The notes: generated by a model from the letters alone, not told the origin. 64,000 bases of DNA from Microbotryum silenes-acaulis (GCA_003665825.1 QPFY01000003.1:1736001-1800000), one strand, 5' to 3'; counted from the stretch's first letter, positions 1 to 11,090 are shown. Made by a program: numbers and translations.

Positions 1-1900
1 TTTTGTCAAAGTTTTTTACCCTATTTTGGCCCCAAAATGTCAAAATCTCACATGCGCCTCGGAAATATTATCAAAATGTGTTCTACATGCTCCAAAAATC
101 GCTCGAAAGTCCTCGAAAACGCGTTCCGAGCGTTTGCGGGCGCGCGGCGGCCGATCGAACGTGGCTTGCGGCGCGCGTCGCTTCGGCTGGTGTCGCGCGT
201 GGCTCCAGGCATCAAGAGGGCCTTCCTTGCTTTACTGGTGGGCTCGCTACTTCGTTGTCAGACTTACGTTTTCCTGAAATTGAGCTCTTTGTATCCACGG
301 TGGCAGCTGTGCGGCTTGTAGAGGTTCTGCCGACGGCATCTCGCAGGCCGTACACGCTCCGAAGAGCGGCAAATTTTTTCTCGGCGTGTGCGCTCGTGCT
401 GATTATTCGCTCGCCGGGGTAACATGAGGTAATGTCCGTGGTTAGGCTATATGTAGTCTTTGGCACGCCCAATGACTCGATGCCATCTATCATGCGGAAC
501 GGCATAGTGCCATCAATGAGGTGAGTGGAAGAGCATGCTTTCTTGATGAGGCGAAGCTCCTGTACGACGACATTTGAAAGTAGAACCAACGACGCGAGCG
601 TGCCTTGGTTGCAGTGGTTTGTTGTCACTTTGCTGTAGATGTATTGCACTGTAGCAGACAAGACCTGTATCAAATGAGCACGTCACACTGCTCAACTGTC
701 ACTCTCAAAACAACGTACGTACAAACTGCCGATGGACAGCGCTTCTTCTCCATCAGCAGTTTGATCGCAGCTGAGGGAATGCTTGCCACGAGGCTAAACC
801 AGATCAGAGATCCGATCTCCAATGGTGTGGCAGTGGTTACAGCTCCGCCAAGCGATCCAAATTGAGGATAGCGGCGTTGTGCAGTAGTAGTAGCGCTCCG
901 TACTGCTTGTCCTCCACAGGGAGCTTTTCCTAAAAGTATAGGACCAACAAAACATTAGATTCAGTTGCTTTCGTTCCTAAATTCTGCGACAACTCACTTG
1001 AATGCGGCCATCCCCAATATAGGCATTCTTCTGAATTCTCCGAGTCATAAGTTGTTGTGAGCGCTCTGGCCATTTGGCCACTGCACCTCCTCCAGCGAAA
1101 GCTCTTTGTCGTGCACCCCATGTCTTCGAAGCGAGTTGGTTCCATGGACTGGACCAACCCTTTCAAGACGCGTGAATGTGCTGCACTGCGTCCTTGCTCT
1201 GTATTGCTAATCCTTACGCCTGCCTCTCCGCGACTTGGGTCGCTCGATACCATCGGCCTCCTTTTGAGTAGAACAGCTCTGAGGTGGCTGCTTCCCTTTT
1301 GGTTTTCTCCCCTTTTTCCCCTACACTTATGAGCAGCTCAATGGGCAACCAGGTTGGCCAGTTCGGCGAGAAATTGGTATCGCGAGCATCGACAAGAGGC
1401 GGAAGTTTCAAGTGTGTGGGCTGTGTAGTGCCGAACACGCATGAGCTTAGATCGAAATTACGATAGTTGAGTTTGGTAGACGCACGATTGGACGTATTGA
1501 GCTGTTTTGCCTTCTCACAGCAGTGGGAACTATTGGTACCTAATCGGCCTAATCCCTAACAGAAAATGGCTAGTGACTTGTTCAAGCGCGAGCCATCGCG
1601 AGAAGCGCGTCTTGAAGCGAAGGCAAACGGGCCCAGTCATGCCGTAGGTTGCTCAGGGTAGGCCAAAATTGGGCCTATTCACGGGAAAAATGTCAAAATC
1701 TGCAAAGGCGCCTCGGGGACAAAACGTGTGTTTCGTCCCAAGATGTCAATTTTTTGCAATGCGCCTCGACGATTTCCAGGATTTTGGGTCCTCAAAATGT
1801 AAAAAAATATAAAATGCGCCTCCGGCTGGGCTTTCGGGGGTCCTTTCGGCCCGCAGTCGTCCACGGAAAACCTTCGCACGTGATTTTCTTGAGGAAGGAC
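1..1900. repeat. Gene-poor left edge with decayed repeat units
   Basis: No gene is supported here. Similar units recur: an A-rich block of the form ATGTCAAAATC followed by GCGCCTCG appears near 37-61, and related units appear near 1689-1718, 1743-1772 and 1797-1826, the last three spaced about 54 bp apart. Both clusters are preceded by a GGCC/CCAAAA stretch. A minus-strand frame at 212-673 stays open for 153 codons and ends in a lysine/arginine-serine stretch, but it has no recognisable domain or neighbouring exon. I read the region as old repeat DNA. Confidence 0.4.
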
Positions 1901-2048
1901 CGTTCACGTTTCAGTTCCTAACTTTCCCACTACAATCCGCTCCCCAAAGTCTACCAAAACTCTCGAGTGCAGAATCTAAGCCAGCACTGACACCGAGACC
2001 AACACCCGTCGCTCAAGCACCTGAGTCGCACTGAAAATCTTCGAATGA

Positions 2049-3826
2049 TCATTCCATCCTCACCATCCCCAATCTCCTTCCAACCCCATTCCACCACTCC
2101 CCACTCCCCACCCACTTCCCTCCGGCACCCTTAACTTTTTCCACACCCACGACCCCTGCCGCACATCTTACGAACAACGTCTTGGTTCGCAGATCAAAGG
2201 CCGTTGATCCGGGTGGGAGGGAGGTCAGTTCGGCGATGGGGACGGAGTCGGGTACGGAAAACGCCGGGTTATCGAGGAGTTGGAGTTGAATTGTTTTAGG
2301 CGGCTGGGAGCGTTCGTTGGGGTTGGAAGGGAAGGTTTTGAGGGTTGTCCAGAGTGGGAACTGGGCAGGTATAGCCGGACATAAAGGATTGATCAGTTTC
2401 CACCAGCGAGCACTAGCCTCCACCCCCGTATGAGTGTGGTTCTAGATCCTCACCTGATGTCCAATTCCCCTCTGCAACCTCTTCAATTCGTCCGACCCCA
2501 TCTTGTCCCAGACGATCTTCGCATGATCTCTCACGATCTTGGACGCATGGGAGACGACCCCTGTTTGGGCGACGGCATTGGCCTTTTCCCCCGGATCAAA
2601 CGGGACAAGTCAGCTTCTTCTCTTGATAAGGTTGCGGTCGGGGACCCGGTTCTGATGTCGACGCACCTGAGCTTTCTCAAGATTACGCAACACCTCGACG
2701 AGCAAGTTCGCTCCTTCCCTAGCCAAGATTGGTTCGAGCGTCTTGAAATCCGCCAGGGGTGGCATGCTCTTTTCAAAAATTACGTTGGGTGTACAAGTCC
2801 GGACCAGCATCAGCCCAGCTTATTATCCTATCCGATCATGCTGACCATTCCAAAACCCACTCACCACATGCTTTTGACCCAACAGCCTCCCTTGATCGAA
2901 TTTACCCCTACTCAACTCTTGCACGCTCACGCCCGTGCTCTGCTCCCCGTGAGCAATCGCCCATTGAATAGGAGCCGCTCCTCGATACTTTGGGAGTAGG
3001 GAAGGATGTACGTTGAGCGTATTCAAGGGTGGGAATAGGGATAAGAGGGTGGTGGGTATAAGGTGGCCGAAGGAGGCGGTGAGGAGCAGGGTTCGGGAAG
3101 GGTCGAGGAGCGAGGGGGTGCTCGATGTGGGGTTGAGGAAGGAGGTGGGGGGCTGAGAAAGGGGTAGCGGAGGATGGTGGTATGTGGTATGTGGGTGAGG
3201 GTGAGGGTGGGAGCAAGTGAGTGAGTGTGAGTGCACCTTGCTGGGCCAGAAAGGATTCGATGGTCACCTTGTATGCTTTGAGGAGTGTGGTGGGAGGTAG
3301 TGCAATCGAGGTGAGGTTCAACGACTCGGCCATCTCTCGCAGTGGGGCTGCGAAGTGCGGAGGACGGGTGTCGCCGCGGAGGACGAGTGGGGAGGAGCAC
3401 AGCAGGGGAAAGCGCAAGGTTCAGACTTGTAAAGATCCGCGATGCACTTTATTGCGGGAGTAGCAGACGATAAGAAGGGACCGTGGTGAACGTACGCCTG
3501 TGTATGGTCTTGAGTCCTCTGCCCGTCCTCGCATCGGGTGGAGTGACCACGACGAGCTCCTCGACCAAATCTGCGCCCAGGCAAGGACCTCAGCTGCTGT
3601 GAGTAGACGGTGAGACCCCCAATCTGAGCTCCAGCGCACCTTCTCTAGCGTCATGTATCGCCGAGAGCGTCGCACAGCTAAACTCGTCTGCCCCAAAGAG
3701 CAAGATACGGTACGGTGCACAAGGCGCAGCGGTGTAACTATCCGAGCTGAGCAGTCGTCGTTTCTTGAGCGGTCGTGTGGTGAGTTCGACCTGCTTCCAT
3801 ATCGGTCTGAACACATGGAAAGACAT
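2049..3826 (-). CDS. FMT1: Methionyl-tRNA formyltransferase, mitochondrial
   Basis: Transfers a formyl group from 10-formyl-tetrahydrofolate to Met-tRNA for mitochondrial translation initiation. I start it at ATG 3826, which opens a basic presequence-like N-terminus (MSFHVFRPIWKQ). About seven exons follow. The first encodes the nucleotide-fold start YRILLFGADEFSC. The second (about 3500-3567) encodes VVVTPPDARTGRGLK. The central exon (about 2860-3140) carries the hallmark LNVHPSLLPKYRGAAPIQWA and the STGVSV loop. Later exons (about 2660-2765, 2455-2570 and 2049-2362) give the C-terminal domain with QPPKTIQLQLL. Alternating frames with GT/AG borders between these blocks fit introns and not decay. 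It is divergent to HEM14, only 153 bp away. The exact borders of the third and fourth exons are uncertain. Confidence 0.85.
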
Positions 3827-3979
3827 GGTGGAAATCGGGTAGCAGCGCACGCATAAAGTGAGCGCAAGACGAAAGTGATCGACGGTCATCGACCAGAGTT
3901 GGAAGCGCGCTTGCCGTTCTTTCTCCGCTTTCCTCTTCGATCCATCCGTCATCCCTGGTCCACGTTGGAATTGATCACC
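3827..3979. promoter_or_regulatory. Shared divergent promoter of FMT1 and HEM14
   Basis: Only 153 bp separate the start codons of the minus-strand formyltransferase and the plus-strand protoporphyrinogen oxidase, so both 5' UTRs and core promoters must lie here. I see no TATA box or CCAAT box. The bidirectional role is inferred from gene geometry alone. Confidence 0.5.
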
Positions 3980-5985
3980 ATGTCACGACGCGTCATGACT
4001 CGGTTGAGACCCTGGCCCAGACCCGCAACATCACTGATCGCGTTGGCATCAACGAGGTCGCTCAGCTCGCAGTCGACGGGTGTCGCCCCACTCTGTCCTC
4101 CCCGTCGAGCCACCACTCCGTTACGCCGGACACCTCAATCAACACCCCACCCCAAATTTCTATCCTCCTCAACCCACACCCAGCACCCCGATGCACCCCC
4201 ACCCCGACAAACCGTCGCGATCCTCGGCGGCGGTCTTTCGGGCCTCTCCTCGGCCTTCTACTTTCTTCGCGCCTTGCCTCCCCACCTACGCCAATCGACA
4301 CGCATCGTCGTGTGTGAAAAACAAGATCGAGTTGGAGGCTGGTGTCGAGCGATCAAGGTGCCTCTCAAGGGTGGGAAGCAGGGAGACCAACTTGTTTTCG
4401 AGACGGGTCCGAGAAGTATTCGACCGGTCGGCTTGATGGGCTGGTTGACGATCGAGATGGTGAGCCTGCAGACGGTGAACCCCTCCTACTCACTATCCCA
4501 AACTGATATTGGGTTCCCCTTGGTATTCGTCACAGGCCCACACGATCGGTCTCACCCCCCGAATCCTCACCGTCTCCAAATCGGCCCCCTCCGCGAAAAA
4601 CCGCTACCTCTTCATTGACCGTTCGCTCTTCCTCCTCCCCTCCTCCCTCTGGTCCGCTTTCAAATCCCTCTTCTCACTCCAAACGAACCTCATGCGTCGA
4701 GTTATCCCCTCGATCCTTCTCGAACCATTTCGACCTCGTTCCCCACTCCATTCAACACCCGACGGAGGGGACGAAACCGTCGACGCCTTCTTCTCGCGTC
4801 GCTTCGGCCCCATCTTGGCTTCCAATATGATCAGTGCCATGATCCATGGTATCTACGCGGGTGATACGAGGCGGTTGAGCGCGAGGGCCATATTCCCTGC
4901 GTTATGGGAGGCGGAAAGGGAATGGGGGAGCGTTATCCTCGCTGCGTTGTTGGGTAGGGTATGGAGGAAAAGGGGTTGGAAACCCAAGAGTGCTTATAGG
5001 CTAGGGGTCGAGCGCGAAGCGGTGATGATGGAGGAAATCAAAGAACGCTTAGTGCAGAGTGGTGAAGAAGGTAAGGACTTGGTGGAGAGGATGTCAGGGG
5101 CCAGTGTTTGGGGTCTTAAAGGGGGTCTAGAAGAGTTGACGTTTGGGCTGGAAAGGTGGTTGAGGGAGCAAGGCGTCGAGTTTCGATTGGGGGAAGAGAG
5201 TCAGGTCGAACGGACCAGGGAGGGGGAGTGGACGGTGAGCAACCATAAAGCTCTTTTTTGAGAGAGGAATTCCAGACTGATGTATCTTTGGACTGCAGAT
5301 CAAGACCCCAACAACGACCCTTCACCCGACCCACCTCATCACAACCCTCCCATCACTCCTCCCCGATCCCATCTCCCCTCCCCCGATCCCCGCCACCACG
5401 GTCTCCGTGATCAACCTCGCATTCCCCACTTCCCCTACCACTCCTCGTATCCTCCCTCCAGGTTTCGGTTACCTCATCCCTCGGACAGTCCCGAGGAACG
5501 AGAACCCTCATCAAGCGCTAGGGATCATCTTTGATTCGGACGTCATGCCCCATGTCGACGCGTGTTCTACATCGTCTCCGACGTCGGAAGGTCTCGAAAA
5601 GCTCTCCCTCCTCCTCGGCGGTTCCTACTGGCTAGACAATCACCCACCGCCTTCGCCGAGCCACTCGGACCTCGTCAAGCAAACCCTGCAAACCCTGCAA
5701 TTGCACTTCCCCTCCACCTCCTTCCCTCCCCCCTCCTACGCATTCTCCACCACCCACCAGCACTGCATTCCCCAAATTCCGCCCTACCACTTCCTCGCCT
5801 TCCGTCAAATGGGCCAAAGACTTCGTCAAGAACGTCGTGTCAGAGTCGCTGTAGTAGGCGGCGGTTTCGCGACTGTGGGAGTGAACGGGGCGGTGAAGGC
5901 GGCTTGGGAGGTTGGGGAGGGGATGGCGAGGGATGTTCGGGGGGAAGAGGGGTATAGGACCGGTACGGAGATGTGGGATTTATAG
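3980..5985 (+). CDS. HEM14: Protoporphyrinogen oxidase
   Basis: FAD enzyme that oxidises protoporphyrinogen IX to protoporphyrin IX, the penultimate step of heme synthesis, at the mitochondrial inner membrane. Exons are 3980-4459, 4536-5234 and 5299-5985, all phase 0, giving 621 aa. An Arg/Ser-rich N-terminal stretch of about 70 residues looks like a mitochondrial presequence. The Rossmann dinucleotide motif ILGGGLSGLSSAFYFLR follows, then RVGGWC and FETGPRSIRPVG, both family signatures. Exon 2 carries PSAKNRYLF and the membrane-binding part. Exon 3 carries GFGYLIPR, LGIIFDSDVMP and the C-terminal FAD contact VAVVGGGFATVGVNGAVKAA. The start at 3980 is chosen because it gives the best presequence; an in-frame ATG at 3875 would overlap the FMT1 start. 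Immediately after the stop lies a long G run. Confidence 0.93.
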
Positions 5986-6000
5986 AGGGCGGGGCGGGGC

Positions 6001-6023
6001 GGGGGGGGGGGGGGGGGGGGGGG
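6001..6023 (+). repeat. 23-bp poly-G tract
   Basis: An uninterrupted run of 23 G follows a GGGCGGGGCGGGGC stretch, 16 bp after the HEM14 stop codon, so it would lie in the HEM14 3' UTR. Such a run can form a G-quadruplex and is prone to length change or sequencing error. The exact count should be treated with care. Confidence 0.8.
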
Positions 6024-6289
6024 CGGAGATGATGGGTTGAGTTGGGTTTCTGGTGGGGAGTGTTGAAGCAATGGACATGTTTGCTTTCCACAAGTCTTGA
6101 GCCAAAAAAAAACGCACCCGACACCGGCTGGAAGGCCAGGTTGGGCCACTGTGGTGGCTTGAGTAGACCAGGCAACTAAGCCAAGTCTCTTTCGAGGTAC
6201 CTATACCCATCGAAAAAGAGGCGTTTTAGCTCTGCGAAATCGAAGTAGGAGCCTCGGTCGACCTTTCAAATAACCCGCCAGGTTTCGAG

Positions 6290-6700
6290 AGAATAAATTC
6301 GATACGTTCACTCTTGAGCTTGTTCCTCACCTCCGCGTGCCAGACCACCGCATCTTGAGGCCGCGCACAATCTCGACGATATTGCGACAGCTCGTGCAGG
6401 CTCGGCATAGTCCGATATTGTTTAGCGTCGCGAGAACTCTTCATAACCGGGAGGCAATAGACAAAGGTCTCTCATGAGATACCGCGCGGCTGAGCCTGCC
6501 TCGAGGGAGAGGCGCGCCGTGGGCTCGTTCTTGAAGCGCACTACATCGCACAGCTGGCGTTGGAACGACTCACGCCACGCACCGCAAACCAAGACATCGT
6601 GACGAAGATCGGGGTATGCTTGACGAAACTTTCTATAGTAGACATCCTTTACGACGCACGAGACTAGTTGGTCAACCATCTCCATGGGTACGCGTTGCAC
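6290..6700 (-). pseudogene. Broken copy of the neighbouring F-box gene
   Basis: On the minus strand, 6422-6700 encodes a stretch closely matching the N-terminal exon of the intact F-box gene at 8173-8629. Shared blocks include AYPDLRHDVLVC versus AYPSLRHGALVC, AWRESFQRQLCDVVR versus AWREAFQRRLCDVVR, and a DLCLLPPG/DLCLLSPG block. The frame then stops. Matching sequence resumes in another frame (CRNIVEIVRGLKM versus CLDIVNTVRGLQM) and runs to an AAGCTCAAGAGTGA that matches the donor-site region of the intact gene with the splice context altered. No leucine-rich second exon follows. I read it as a truncated, frameshifted tandem duplicate. A short expressed protein cannot be excluded. Confidence 0.65.
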
Positions 6701-7300
6701 GCCTAGAAAGAGTGGGAGCTGGCACTGCAGTTCGAGTCATCTCGGACGGCAGGTGCTGCGTGTGAGAGACGATCGTTTGGTGGGTGGGTACAGACGTGCG
6801 TGTGTAATGCACTCGAGGATTGGTGGATATACCAAGCGGTGGTTTGAAGGAGAAGATGGTCCCGGTAGGCTGACGGGCTCGCTGGCGCTGTGACGCGACG
6901 ACAACCTGGACCCACTTCGATCGAGCGCCGAGGAGTTGAATAGGCCATCGCACCTACCCAGCCTTTTGATATTTTGCTCTCTTTTCGCTCCCAAGGCTCG
7001 CTCCACCTTTCCCTGGTGAGGAAGAGTTTATTGAGCTGGCGAGCTGGCTCTCGACCAGACCTCATAACCGACTGGAGATCGACCGCCGGACTTCCTCAAA
7101 TTGCTCCGCTTCGAAAGATTCCTTCCCAAGGGGTGTTACTCCCAATGTAGAGATATCACTGGCATAGTCTAAGTCGATCCAATGAATCGCATGCACACTT
7201 TCATTTCACGGATCCCGGTTGACCACTCAAGCTTCACACTCGCCTCCGTAGATGCTCTCCGGGCAGACCATTCCTGTCTTCTCCACCGGGACAAAAAAAG
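6701..7300. other. Intergenic stretch, no gene seen
   Basis: Between the broken F-box copy and the 3' end of the intact gene I see several short overlapping frames on both strands, but none has a domain, splice logic or compositional support. Part of it may be the former 5' region of the broken copy. Confidence 0.5.
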
Positions 7301-8629
7301 CTAGGGATAGGGAGAAACGACTACCGACTTGACGACGCAGTTGATTGCCACTGAATCGCAAAGAGTCCTCAAGTCGTCCCACAGAGACCCCTCGATGACT
7401 GACGTGAGTTTTGACACTATCGAGGCGTCGTCGAGCGGTTCCTCCGAACTGCGCAAAACTTCGAATGCGGACGATTTGAAGAAACTGCCGCGAGCCACAA
7501 TACGGACGCAGAGGGAGTCAAGTTGGGGTAAATTTGCGTTCTGAATAATGCGCTTCATAATCACCACGATTGAACGAATTTGATGCTCTGATTCGACCAC
7601 GAACCAGATGCGCAGGCACTTGATAGGGGTAATAGTGGGCAAAGCCGCGAGCAAGCCTTTGCATGATTCAAGGTGTCCGGGCAGTTCCGCGTGGACGAGG
7701 CGTAGATCGAGCTCCTTGAGTCTGGGACAGAGGTGGATATTGTCCCGCAATGCGGATACAAAGTCAAAGTCAAAGTCACGAACGTCCCAATCCATCACCG
7801 AGATCGTCAAGACCTCGAGGTTGGCCCCATTTTCCCTGAGAAGCGGCTTGAGTGCAAGATCGAAGTCAAAACCGTCATCATCGACTGGATCGAAGTCGTG
7901 TAGGCCGAGAGAGGTGAGCTTGGAAGTCGACAACGCCCAAGCGAAATGGAAGAGGAGTTGGTAGCTCTTGTTTCCACTGATATCGAGCGTCTGTAGATCC
8001 TGCCAACGTACTCGACCGCCCCGGCTCGGCGTTCCAGCCGATTTTGTGCCGAGATGGTCGGATACCTGAAAGAAGAGCCCCTTGAGATCTATGAAGTACA
8101 AGGTACAGTGAGAGGAGAATAATACTCACGAGGAAATCAATTTATTTTGGATCCGAATTGCGACGGACTCACTTTTGAGCTTGTCGACCACCTCCTCGTC
8201 CCACGGGAGATAGCAAGGCAAACCTCGGAGCATTTGGAGGCCTCGGACCGTGTTGACAATGTCGAGGCAGCTTCTGCAGACTCTCTTGTCGGTTTCTGTA
8301 GTTTTCTGTGCCGCTTCATGACCGGGAGATAAGAGGCAAAGGTCCTTGATGGGGTGTCGCTCCACCAGGCGTGACTTGAGGAAACGGCACGCCTGGGACT
8401 CATTCTCGAGGCGAACGACGTCGCACAGACGACGTTGGAACGCTTCACGCCACGCACGACATACCAATGCACCGTGACGAAGACTAGGGTATGCCTCCCG
8501 AATCTTCTTGGGTTCGAGCTCGGCAACGACGTAGGATACAATGAGGTCGATGACCTCGCGAGGGACCTGTGGAGCCCCGTCGATCGAGGCGAAAGTGGCC
8601 CTGACACCGGTCGGATTATCACCGCTCAT
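7301..8629 (-). CDS. F-box / leucine-rich-repeat-like protein
   Basis: Probable substrate-recognition subunit of an SCF ubiquitin ligase. Exon 1 (8173-8629) starts at MSGDNPTG and carries an F-box-like segment at about residues 20-65, with PREVIDLIVSYVV, LVCRAWREAFQRRLCDVV and, further on, CRSCLDIVNTVRGL. The donor is AAAA|GTGAGT at 8172 and the acceptor CATAG at 8089. This leaves exon 2 (7301-8088) in frame and gives 414 aa. Exon 2 contains LRR-like strands such as LQTLDISGN, SKLTSLGLHDFD and RLKELDLRLVHAELPGHL. A second GT in exon 1 (near 8128) was rejected because it breaks the frame. A broken copy lies just downstream. The target is unknown. Confidence 0.7.
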
Positions 8630-9480
8630 GACGAACGCGAGGTGACTTGACTGGAGATGATCAAGGTGGAGAAGTCTGAGTACCTAGCGAGGTAAAGCGT
8701 ACGAGAGGGAGTGATGTGATGGAGGCTAAGAGAGGAGAGCAAGCGCGCGTCGTGTTGCGTGCTCAGGGTGCCATCGCCGCGGCGCGCGATGACCGGTGAC
8801 CCACGAAAGGAGGTGCGTCCCCTATCCAGAACCAAACGCCGACATCAGAGCTTGAGCATCTTCGAAGCCTCGAACACTGTCCAACACCTCCTTACAGGGA
8901 CAGATTGTGTGGTCTAGCTTCGCGGCGTCCGGCTTTCTCTTTCTTTACGCCGATCGAGAAAGAATTTTCACGTCCTATGAGGAGCATCACGAGGTGGGGA
9001 GTGGGATAATGCTGCGCCAAGCCCTAGTCGAGAGCTCTGCGAGCACGGAGTAGAATCGGCATGGATTTTGCATATCTCACTATGTACAAAAATCGTCTGC
9101 CGAGTCAAAGAACGTCAAAGAACACGAGAGAACGGGAGACAAACCAGGGAGACAAACCAACAGACAAAGAACGTCAAAGAACGGGAGACAAACCATATAA
9201 TGTGAAGCGGATAATGTAACAGAAAAAATAGTTTTTAGAATGGTTTTTGAGTTGATGAAATGAAGATTTATCTCAAAGCCTCATAGTGAAGCTCCGGCAA
9301 ATAGCAGGTGAGGGATGTCGGGAGGCACCCGTGAAAAGGTCCACACTCGACGCGGGTCTCAACGACGGTCTGAGCCCATCATCGGGCTCCCAGAGAACCA
9401 AAAAGCAGTTCAGTGATGAAATGAAGGCTCTGTACATTTGATCGTCTTGCAACGGGTCAACGGTTACGGTGGGAGGTGGC
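8630..9480. other. Intergenic stretch with short direct repeats
   Basis: No gene seen. Near 9105-9195 the elements CAAAGAACGTCAAAGAAC and GGGAGACAAACCA recur two or three times in mixed order, a small degenerate tandem cluster. The DNA around 9190-9290 is AT-rich. A minus-strand frame at 9273-9626 overlaps the 88-bp duplication and looks accidental. Confidence 0.45.
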
Positions 9481-9487
9481 GCGCGGA

Positions 9488-9660
9488 GCGCGCCGCCGAA
9501 CCTAGTATTCTTGAAAGCAAGTTCCCTAGCTGCGACATACCAGCGCAGCGTTACGCAGCTGGACCCTGGTGTTCCGCGCGCCGCCGAACCTAGTATTCTT
9601 GAAAGCAAGTTCCCTAGCTGCGACATACCAGCGCAGCGTTACGCAGCTGGACCCTGGTGT
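9488..9660 (+). repeat. Tandem duplication, two 85-bp units, period 88 bp
   Basis: Units 9488-9572 and 9576-9660 appear identical from the shared GCGCGCCGCCGAACC to the shared CTGGACCCTGGTGT, separated by TCC. Near-perfect identity implies a recent duplication. Neither unit encodes anything recognisable. Confidence 0.85.
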
Positions 9661-9971
9661 AAGACGCGTTGGTGGTGCCCGAGGCCCACACCGTCTTCCC
9701 CGAGGCGAACCTCGCGATGTGACCGAATATCTGGCGAGAGCTTTTCTGGCGATCGACGAGTAGTTAGCGCTCATGAAGAGGATGACAAATCGAGAATTGA
9801 AAGCCTGTGAGTCTCGTGGGATGCTTGTTAGAAGGTGAGGTAATGTGAAGTGATGGCTAAAAGTGCGAGTGGAAACGAGCCGAGGGGAAGGAGAACGAGA
9901 AGAACGGCGGGACCTCGAAGCACGCGCCACCGACACGACGGGTTGACATCTCCTTCCATGTTCTCTACGCC

Positions 9972-10153
9972 ATGGCAGGACGCGCGCTATTCCTATGTGC
10001 TCCTTGTCAAGGAGGCGGTCGACCCGATGACGGCCTCGATCATCGTCGGAGGCGCACAGTCGCCTTCGGAGATGTTTGACCGCCACTTCGAGTCCGTTGC
10101 GATGCGGACCTGTGACTCGAACTGGTACATCATGCGGAAATACGACTTGACGG
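9972..10153 (+). repeat. Inverted-repeat arm 1 (182 bp)
   Basis: This arm is the reverse complement of 10577-10758 with about four mismatches in 182 bp. On the plus strand it encodes the same peptide segment (ARYSYVLLVKEAVDP, TASIIVGGA) that the decayed minus-strand gene encodes. It is an inverted fragment copy of that gene, separated from its source by 423 bp. Confidence 0.85.
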
Positions 10154-10154
10154 G

Positions 10155-11090
10155 ATCCCGGACGGGCTGGCGAGCCTCGAAAGCCGGCCGTCTCGAACGC
10201 CCTTTTTCGCGGAGACACGGCAGTGGCAGGCACGGCAGCAGCCGCGGCAGCCGCAGCGCTGAGCGGAACCACCGAAGTTACGACTACCGCTGCAGGTGCA
10301 ACCACTACAGGTTTGAGGAGAGGAAGAATCGGCTTCCCATCCTCGCCCCCAGCATTGCCTCCTCCATGGCTTGAATGCGGCCACGCGCCTCGATGAGATC
10401 GTCCACTGGGCGCTCCATCGCCCGGGCCCACGATGACTGGTGCTCGGCCGCGAGCTCAGCCCACTTCATGGCGGGCACGTTGAGGGCAGCCGAGACCTGA
10501 GCCATGATCGACTGGTCGAAGGGTCCGAAAACCTTTATCTTCGAGACCTTGAATCCCGACCACCACAAAGAACGGACCGTCAAGTCGTATTTACGCATGA
10601 TGAACCAGTTCGAGTCACAGGTCCGCATCGCAACGGACTCGAAGTGTCGGTCAAACATCTCCGAAGGCGACAGTGCGCCTCCGACGATGATCGAGGCCGT
10701 CATCGGGTCGACCGCCTCCTTGACAAGGAGCACATAGGAATAGCGCGCGTCCTGCCATTGCGTGCGCGGCAGGCAACCGTCGAAGACCAGACCCGCCTCC
10801 ATCCGCGCCTTGAAACCCACACCATAATCCAGACTCATCTTCACTTGCTGGTGTCGTGACAGACACGACATCGGAGGATCCTTGCGATCCTTCGCCCACT
10901 TGATCGTTTCGGCAGAGATGCCGAACAAGGCGCCATCGTAAGTGGTACACGCCGTCGTGTCCAGGGCGCCGGAGAGTTGCATCGGGGGCAATTACGGGGC
11001 CACGCCCGCGGCGCCACCGATCGTTGCCGCCGGCGACTCTGTGGATGAGAGCGCAGCGTGGTCGTTGGTAGAGGTCGAAGCAGTCGTCAT
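10155..11090 (-). pseudogene. Decayed gene of unknown function (possible mobile-element protein)
   Basis: A minus-strand frame starting at ATG 11090 (MTTASTSTNDHAALSS) is interrupted by TAA at 10992-10994 and continues in the same frame to 10305. The product has a DTTACTTYDGALFGIS segment, the ARYSYVLLVKEAVDP segment and a helical C-terminal part (IEARGRIQAMEEAM). A one-frame shift then leads into an Ala/Val-rich low-complexity tail reaching about 10155, where homology breaks at the inverted copy. I do not recognise the family. The N-terminal Thr/Ser-rich start, charged helical end, in-frame stop and local rearrangement resemble a retroelement Gag-like or other repeat protein, but no reverse transcriptase, integrase or terminal repeat is visible. 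Confidence 0.4.
10577..10758 (-). repeat. Inverted-repeat arm 2 (182 bp), inside the decayed gene
   Basis: Partner of 9972-10153 in opposite orientation. It lies in the middle of the decayed minus-strand reading frame, so this is the likely donor and the other arm the copy. A transcript crossing both arms could fold into a stem of about 180 bp with a 423-nt loop. Confidence 0.85.

Noticed and set aside
212..673. A 153-codon minus-strand frame with a basic C-terminus
   Set aside because: No homology, no flanking exon and it lies in repeat-like DNA. It could be a decayed exon, but I cannot support a gene.
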